Source of the DNA: Ptiloglossa arizonensis
Lineage: Eukaryota > Arthropoda > Insecta > Hymenoptera > Colletidae
Direction of reading: 5' to 3'
DNA: 64,000 nucleotides
Assembly: GCF_051014685.1 (NCBI RefSeq)
Contig: NC_135061.1
Coordinates: 7,054,029 to 7,118,028, forward strand
Positions within the stretch are counted from its first letter, which is position 1, and each line of letters begins with the position of its first letter. The notes beneath the pieces were generated by a model. That model ran no database searches. It was not told the DNA's origin and worked only from the letters and a program-made list of their open reading frames with translations. The position numbers and the translations under genes are program-made. Shown one piece after another: positions 56,701-64,000 of this stretch.

Positions 56701-59700
56701 CCGTATTCAAATGTTGATGAAATTGACCAGACGCGCTTTGATCCGGCCTCTTCAAATATTCGCCGAAAGATTGAAGTGAACATCTGAGGAGAGCCGTGAA
56801 TTATCTTGGCCAACGTTCGCAGGGGGGTTAAGGGGATATCCGACAGGGCACTTCGCCACCCTCCGTGTCCAAATATCCACACCGCGGTTACTGATTATGG
56901 TTTTCGCGGACGTTGACTTTCCTGGGCCGTACCAACCCCCCTTCGAATGCTTCGTTTCGAAGCCGACTTCCACGGCAGAAATTTTGCCTTGGGTTCCTTC
57001 GATTCGAAGAAACTGGGAGATTCATTCGACGGAGAAAATAAAGTAGAATTTATTTCTTAAAGCGTAAACGTTGATGAGAGTTCAATAATTATAACCACCT
57101 AGTTTTCGCGGACGTTAATTTATCATGGATGTCCAACCCGGACAACCACTTTCCACCGATAAAATTGAAATGCCCGTAACATCGCGCGTCCACCCCCGTT
57201 TGAAGAGCGAGCCGGCTCTCTCCGCGCGATGCAAGAGAAAATGTCTCTTCGTCGTTAATTCTCGAACTCGTCCTCTCGCAGCGATAGACACCGGAATCGA
57301 AGATCGATCGCTCTCCATCGAGGCACAATAAACTCTAAGCTACGAAACAATACCAACAGCCTCCGCAAGGGGTGAGAAACATTCCAGTCTCGAGAGTGGC
57401 TTCCGCGTGTCCCGAGGAGGATCAAAGCGGCAGCGAGAAATCAATTTTTAAGAAAGAAGATGTCGCACGGATGTTGTCGAGTCTGCTCACGGGGGTAGCT
57501 GCACCCCCTTACGTGCGTCCCTCGTTCTCGGTCGAGCTTTTCTGCAGGCCATAGAGAGCCACGGAGGGTGGGTTTTGATTTATGGAAACCGGCCGGCAGA
57601 TTTACGAATATCAAATTCACGTTTAAGAGGGTCGATGGCGGCGGCACCAGAGGGGGGTTGGGAGGACCGCGAGGGTTCCAGTGCCACCCTCGGTCTCATG
57701 TGTGTACATTACCGGGTGGATTTACAGTGCCGTGGGGCCGAGCGTTCTCGCATAATTCTCGAAGAAGCCGCGTGTCTGCTCCTTTGCGTGGAATTTCTGA
57801 CAACCGAGTCGTTAAAGGTCCACCCCCCGACCACCCTCAAACCGGGGCCGAGTTTCTAATTAGATGAAACTCGGTGTGTGCGGCAATGAAAACTTCGCCA
57901 GTTCTTGTTCTGTCTTTATTAGCAGGCCGGCGCAGTTTCGTTGTCAGTATTTCTGGATCGATCGAGGCGAGCCTGACGAGAGGAGAGATTAATTACGTTC
58001 CTGAAGAGATTCTGATAGATTGGTAGCTCAGGGGGTGAGTTTGCGTTTTCGGGAAAGTTCGAGCGTGAATAGTTTAGAATTTTAGAAAATAACAACCAGT
58101 TCGTTCGTCGATTCGGTAATCCGTTTCTTTTTATCGGCTTTGATCGCGATGATGCGCAAGTAGGTTTCCGAACGAGACACAATCCGAGTCGATTTCGATG
58201 AAAAAGTATATCGGGGATGGAAAATTCTATTCCAAAGATCATTTTCGTCGGAGCGTTATTCCTGCAACGAATACCGATTTTCTTTTATATCGATAAAATT
58301 GTAGGAATGTTTGTATCGAAGCTACAACGAAAAATATAGAAATAACACAGAGACAAAGATCCGTGGAACAGGCGTACATAGATTTGCATCGAGTTTTGAC
58401 CTCTGTGAAGAATGTTCGCAACCTTCGCGCGACGTTAAACAACCCTCTGCGCAAACTACCCTCGGAGGAAGATGCGCCCAACAAGAATGCAAATTCCGAC
58501 GACGGTAAACCTCGCGGGTCAGGAAGTAACGCGGCAAATAAATCATCCAGGACACTCCCGCGGCTCTGAGAGGCAAACCCGGTCCTCGAACAACCCCGTG
58601 TTTATGTGCCGGAATCGACATATTTCAGATGCGCTTTTAAATATTAAACGCGAGGGGCTGCGAATATGCTTCTCTCTGGTTCTCCTCTCGTCGTATCTGT
58701 TCGCGATCCTTCTGGGGAAAGAGTCGTGCCATTCCTCGAGAATTATCATCCGATCTTGTCGAATCGAGAAGTGTAAAAGAAAAAATTCGTGTAATTTCGT
58801 TTAGGCGAATCCACGGATTTCGAATCGATCGAGTATATAGTATCGTCGAAGGAGTTCTGTCCTCGATATTTACGTTCGAAACTCGCCACCCACCCCGCTT
58901 TCGAGAAAAATGACCGACGCGTTCATAAATACTCCCACGTTCTGCGAAAAAAGTCTCCGATGAACGAGCCGGTCAGAAACTTGCGAAATCTTTTGGGAAA
59001 CGTACGCTAGCGTAGCTAAAGACGGCAATGAGATAACGTGGCTGCAAACACGATCGAACGGTGGTTATTAAATAACGCTGGTCGAGGGCTACCGGCGGTA
59101 GCAGGAGGGTGGTTTTTCGGCGAAATACCTCGCGCGATACCGTGCATTCTTGGCGTGGGAGTCACCGCCGCGGCCTTAATTAAAAATCCAACGAGCCCCC
59201 AAAAATGAGCCCCTGGTACCGAGCGAGAGAAAAAAGCCGCGGGTGCGAGCGAGACCGTAAACGAGAGATCGAGATTGAGAGGACGAGAAAGGAAGCGAGA
59301 CAGGGTGAGAGTCAGAGGGGCGCAGAGTTAAGGGTTGCAGAGCGGGCAGGTCGTACGTCGAGGCAGACCGCATTCTTTCGTTTAATTCCCGCGAATTTAT
59401 AGAAGCGAGAGACGACAAACCGTGCCGCAATGCTCCCCGTTGTACGGCCTTTTCCGTGTTCTCTCGTTGCAGACGCACCCTTAAAAAGTATTGCCATCCC
59501 GGGCCCCAGGGGTGGGGGTGTAATTGGATTCGACGCCGTCGTAGATGGGTACGCGCCTTTATTGCGTTCTCCTCGCCTGCACCTCGATGACCTTACCGCG
59601 GTGTTCTCGCTGGGAAATGTTACGGGGTCGATCGAGAGAACATCGATTTTTTCATTTCCCATTCCCTTTATGGACGAAAAATCTCAATACCATTTTCTAC

Positions 59701-61400
59701 TCGATTCCGCGAAATCATTCACTCTACACCGAACAATATTTACGATTGTGGTTTTACGTACCTGCGTTAGGCACGATCGATACAATTTTTCTCTCTTATA
59801 ATTAATAAGAAAATGTGATCGTTATTAAAGGACATTTTTATAAAACTTATCAAACTGTAGGATACTATCGACTGGTTAAGAATTTTGTACAAAGAAATCG
59901 TCAATTGTTTACTTGTACGATAAATGGTTAGAAATTTTATAATGTCAGAACAAATCAGAATGATTGAAAATCTTAGCGTCGAAAAGTTTAACAAAAATAC
60001 ACGATTCGAACCTTCGTTGTCGCTACCACGTTTCTTTCAACGTGTATTAAAAAATTTATTTTCAGAGTATGGAAAAAAAAAATAGCAAACCGTTGAACGT
60101 TCAAGTCCCTCCGTTTTGAACGGCGTAATAACAAAATTCAGTTGACGCGCAGAAGTTGCGAGGTGGCTGTCGCTAATCGAACCAGAAATCTTCGACTGGT
60201 GTTGTCAGTTCCGTTTAGTTCCACAGGGGGTGTGAAAGCAACAACCCCCGAAACCGAGGGTAACCGAGCAAGGAGATCGGCCGTGAGGCTGCTGCTCTGA
60301 AATAATTAAACCGGCGCAAGTTTTTACGACAAGGTGTTCATTACGGTGGGTAATTAAGACGCCCCTTAACTAGACCCGCTAACCACCCTCGGGGGTGGTA
60401 AACCAACTTCTCAGCCGGGGAAGCCCTTCGGCGTCTTGGAAGGCGGAACTCGAAGAGGGGATGGAAAAGAAACTTTTTCCCGTTTTTAGAAGCGGACTAT
60501 TATCGGTGATTATGTCAGCTAGGGGGTGTGGGATCCCCTGCGAATCGTTTTAATCGCACTCCCTTCTCCATACGTAAGCACCCACTTTTTCGGATTCTTA
60601 AACCCGGACGAATCGCTCGGATGTTTCAGCGTGGACAGTGTCTCTAGGGGTTACAACGTCCCTTTTCTCGGTTACGGTAAAACCTCGATTGTCCGGACTG
60701 GGGAGACGAGATGTTCCACGTTTTAACGTAACGAACGTAACGTTCTTCGATCGGCCAGGGTAGAAAATAAAGTTCATCGTTACGGGTCAAAGTCAACGCG
60801 AAAGGGCCCAGTACCGATAGCTCGTACTTTCAACGGTTGTGCCTACGCGTTCATAATTTTATTTATCGGAATCCAACGATAGCAAGTTTCAAAGTACGCT
60901 ATAATCCAGTCTCTGTTAAATGGTTTCTCACGAAACATGCGGTTCGTGGCACTAGACGAGATTGAGTTTAAATTATTGACAAATCGAGAACCACGTTCGA
61001 GGAACAAGCTCGCGTCGCTTTCCTACGAAGACGGGTTCTAAGTATGTGATAGGTATTAGCGAGGATTCAAATATCGGCTAAGTCCTCCCTAAGCCGCGCC
61101 CTGCCTAGGGAATTACTTTGGCCCTGCGTCCGCATTAATAAGTGACCGTCCCCGACAAACAGTGTGATCCCTTGATTTCAAGACTAGGTCCAGGATCCTC
61201 TGTGTTAGCATTAAACTTTACTGCATATCGCAGTCCTTTTAATCTAGGATTAAGCGTAACGCTTCATCAGAGAAGTAGCTTCATCGTGCTTAGAAACTGA
61301 GGCAGCTTTGACGAATATCTATTACTCGGACGGAATAGTAGCCCACCGTGGAAGATTACCTCTCGAGCGTTATCTTGGCTTTATCTTCGATAGGTATCGA
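53726..61400. other. Distal 3' flank, no gene recognised
   Basis: CpG-rich patches (54.4-54.7, 56.4-56.9, 59.2-59.5 kb) alternate with AT-rich DNA. GTTTTCGCGGACGTT is repeated at 56898 and 57102, and one minus-oriented GAAAGCGGG repeat lies at 58893-58905. A GA-rich tract occupies 59210-59310. ACCACCC-TCGG-GGGTGGT forms a short inverted repeat near 60381-60398. Confidence 0.5.
58880..58905 (-). repeat. Dispersed GAAAGCGGG repeat, minus-strand copy
   Basis: Read on the minus strand: CTCGAAAGCGGGGTGGGTGG and then CGAGTTTCG. This aligns with the 43401 copy (CTCGAAAGCGGGGTAGGTAT then CGGTTTTCG) with few differences. Confidence 0.55.
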
Positions 61401-61427
61401 TGTTGAACCTGGACGATCCTCTAAACT

Positions 61428-61452
61428 AAACCTTAAATGACATTTAAGGTTT
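61428..61452. repeat. 25-bp perfect odd palindrome
   Basis: AAACCTTAAATG and CATTTAAGGTTT are exact reverse complements of 12 bp around a single central A. Confidence 0.9.
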
Positions 61453-64000
61453 TATAATTAGTTGAATCTCGGTGGCTGTCCCGAGGATCACTTCCACCGA
61501 ATCCTAATCGTTCCAGTGATCCGTGTAGAACTTCGTCGATAAACTTGGTCACTTTGCGATATTTGCAGATGCAATCTCCAATACGGTGGTATCCAACGTA
61601 CGACTATCTTTTCTAACCTTCTGGAAAATAATGTACCGTAATTCCCAGGTGTGTTGAGGAAAACCATCTTCGTGTTCCGTGGATCAAAGGGAATAAACTC
61701 TCGAAGCAAATAGGTCAGGTTGATAATAAATTTGCCACTACCTTCCCCGCCGATGATGTTCACGGATCTGCACCCTTGGTTTCGTCTCTCTTGCCGTGAG
61801 CCAAGAGAGAACCTTCTCTTTTGCTCCCGAGTCGCGTGCACTTTGGCTTATTAAGGGCTGATTCACCCTTGCCACCGTCTCCGCCCGATAAACCTCGTCC
61901 TCCTGGCTGTCCCACAACCGCCGTACATCACTGACGCTGGCCTCGGGGAATGAGTTATGCGCCCCTCAAGCGTACGGCCCTGCCTTCTACCCAGAATCCT
62001 CCACAGCCTCTGTCAGCAGGTTGGATACATGCCGCTGTTTTCGATATATATATCAAGATCTGTCCGAGGTTTGCCAGTCGAAGATTTGTTGACCTTCTGT
62101 GCGATGGGTGAGAATTTTTGGATACCCACGTGTGTTGAACGTCCACCGAATACTATGATCGAGATCAAAACCAGAGTCTCGGGATGTCTCCACGAAATTG
62201 GTATATGCCCAGAAGTAGACGCAAGACACAAGACCTTGAAAACTTTGACAAGTCTATAATATAAAGATCTTGTTCACTGTCTCTGAAAAAGAAGATCCGT
62301 TCTCTATAAATGTAGTTGCCTCTTCGAAAATATCAGAGTTACGAGTCGATAACTCTACAACCTCGAGTAGTATAAAATTGAAGTTATTTTCGTAGCATTT
62401 ACATAGTCCTATTTGCGACACTTGTAACGTTCACGATCAAACAACCTTTTGCTTCTGTTTTCGCAAATCCTGACTACTCTCCAATTCCATCGAACAATAT
62501 CTCTGCTTCGAAAGCAGAGTCAGCTATTATCGTCCTCCTCCGTCCCGTACAACCCTTCCCCGGGGAAACAAGGTTCGCAGTGGCGCATTGTAACTCAAAA
62601 TAAACAAATCAAGCTACCGAGCCAAAAGCTCCCTATCATAAACACTCTCCGCCGGGACAATACCAAAGACAGGGAAAAGCAATCCTTTACTATCGGTAGC
62701 GTAACGTGTCGCGAAACGCGTGGAGCAGTGCGAGTCCACCGCAGCGGAATCAGGTGAACAAAAGCTGGACGGCCATCGGTGAACCCTTCTTCGAGGGGGC
62801 GGGAGGGCGTAGGGGGCGGTAAAGAATGTAGAAACGAAACAGGGAACGCGGAGACAGCGACCACCGCCATCACGATGGGGGTGAACTCCGTGTGGCAGAG
62901 TTATGGCCCTCCGAGGTGCCGCTGGAAAGAGTGTCTCCCTGCTCCCTTTTTTGCGTCATTGCAAAAGGAAAGAGGCACCCGGAGAAGACAGAGAGACGGA
63001 TCGTGGAGGAGAGTTGGTTCAAAGAAGAGAGGAGAGCCTCGTTTAAAAGTGATAAATGCGCAGCTGGGAATATGACTGAGAAAAATAACATCGAGGGTGC
63101 GGTGCTGGGGTGGTGCACGAGGAGGAAGGGGGCAAACGGCGACGGCGGAGTCGTCGATTGGGGCTCGAGGAATCGAAAAACTAATATCCGCCCCCGGGGG
63201 CCGTTTGTTTCGTATTGTTTCGGACGCTCGGCACCCAGGCGGTTGTCTTTGGCGTGATTGAGTGTCGCCATTCTTCATGGGTTTCGCGTTTTCTTTTTCG
63301 CCGCCTTCCGAACACGCTGATCAGTGCACCCGGGGATCGCGTAACGATGAGACCGGGAAAGGGTAAGGGATGGACGCTGGAAGATGAACGAAACCTCCGT
63401 TTCGGAGGGGCTGCGTTTCAACCAGCGAAAACGACGCATACCCCGATGAAATTTCGGGGGATTCTTACACTTTTCACGCTCTTAGACCGATACTTCCACG
63501 AAGCGGAATCGAACATCTTTGTGTACTTTCTTCGAGTAAAAATGACTATATTTTTATACCGAATCGAATCGAACGACGAAGGAAAAATGGTAATTCTACG
63601 AAACTCTGAATTACGTTGATCCGAAACAACGATATTCCACGTTTAATTAATTAGAAACTGAAACAGTTTTTGGGATTTGCTTCGAGTATCGATTCAAGTT
63701 CAAAGTGTCGCTAAGTCGGCTGCCAAAATCTGAATTAATCCCTAATAGGAGGAGCAGATCTCCTCGTTATCTTCAAATTTATGGCTTGGAAACCAATCAT
63801 GAATTGGCTATGGTTGCTCGTGATCTCGATACATAGAATGTTACCTACATTCTCCTTTTATTTCGATTGCCGATCGATAATGACCAAACCAAGTTTAACG
63901 AATACAAAAATTACCACTCGCAAAGTGTAAAATTATTCGCGTATGATAACAAAGTCGAGAGATTCGGTAACGAAGAAAATGCAAATTAATTTGCGAAATT
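61453..64000. other. Distal 3' flank, no gene recognised
   Basis: The segment 61.5-62.3 kb is less CpG-dense than its surroundings and carries moderate minus-strand frames without recognisable domains. 62.5-63.3 kb is GC-rich. The remainder is AT-rich. No exon could be supported. Confidence 0.45.

Noticed and set aside
60375..60402. ACCACCC-TCGG-GGGTGGT as a RUNX or Gli double site
   Set aside because: The core lacks the RUNX ACCRCA consensus and matches the Gli consensus only in part. A 7-bp stem is not significant.
61488..62231. Minus-strand frames that might be a pseudogene
   Set aside because: The frames are short and shift without a shared domain. The lower CpG density is suggestive only.

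Overview
This window is eukaryotic nuclear DNA, most likely from an insect. It holds one clearly recognisable protein-coding gene, a RUNX (Runt-domain) transcription factor on the + strand. The gene is split into six coding exons between 21801 and 42275. All splice sites follow GT...AG, the reading frame stays intact across all five junctions, and the predicted protein has 488 residues. Protein features (RxxQQQQFHAFAF after the Runt domain, an FPSILYSQLYG-type block, C-terminal VWRPY) and the intron positions inside the Runt domain point to lozenge (lz) among the four insect paralogues (runt, lozenge, RunxA, RunxB). The very high density of CpG dinucleotides and TCG/CGA words, the AT-rich spacers and the small gene load suggest a hymenopteran, probably a bee, but that is inference.

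Layout. 1-19 kb is non-coding 5' flank. It contains two GC-rich, strand-asymmetric islands (about 5.1-6.6 kb and 12.4-13.1 kb) with strong G-quadruplex potential, several small tandem repeats and AT-rich spacers. 18.6-21.8 kb is GC- and CpG-rich and should hold the lz promoter and 5' UTR. It carries a (GAGGGA)n G-quadruplex tract at 19.3 kb and a possible 5' UTR splice acceptor at 21364. 21.8-42.3 kb is the lz coding region, with large introns (744, 7411, 5679, 3007 and 2167 nt). The introns hold a GC-rich candidate enhancer, decayed Tc1/mariner DNA-transposon pieces, a degenerate minisatellite and a 141-bp duplication. 42.3-43.3 kb is the putative 3' UTR with a long (GA)n tract and two AATAAA signals. 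43.4-64 kb is non-coding 3' flank with a dispersed short repeat family, a 56-nt hairpin, a 25-bp palindrome, a 47-bp-period minisatellite and pyrimidine-rich tracts.

How it works together. Lozenge in Drosophila is a sequence-specific nuclear regulator that binds DNA with a CBF-beta partner (Brother/Big brother). It activates or represses targets, the latter through Groucho bound at VWRPY, in eye, blood and sensory cell fate. A single developmental regulator in more than 60 kb of otherwise gene-free DNA with large introns is typical of a locus controlled by many distal enhancers. No second protein gene, tRNA, rRNA, CRISPR array or intact mobile element could be supported. No wholly new system was found. 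The least explained signals are the dispersed GAAAGCGGG repeat family, the 51.8-kb hairpin, the 61.4-kb palindrome and the Cys-Cys at a CBF-beta contact of the Runt domain.
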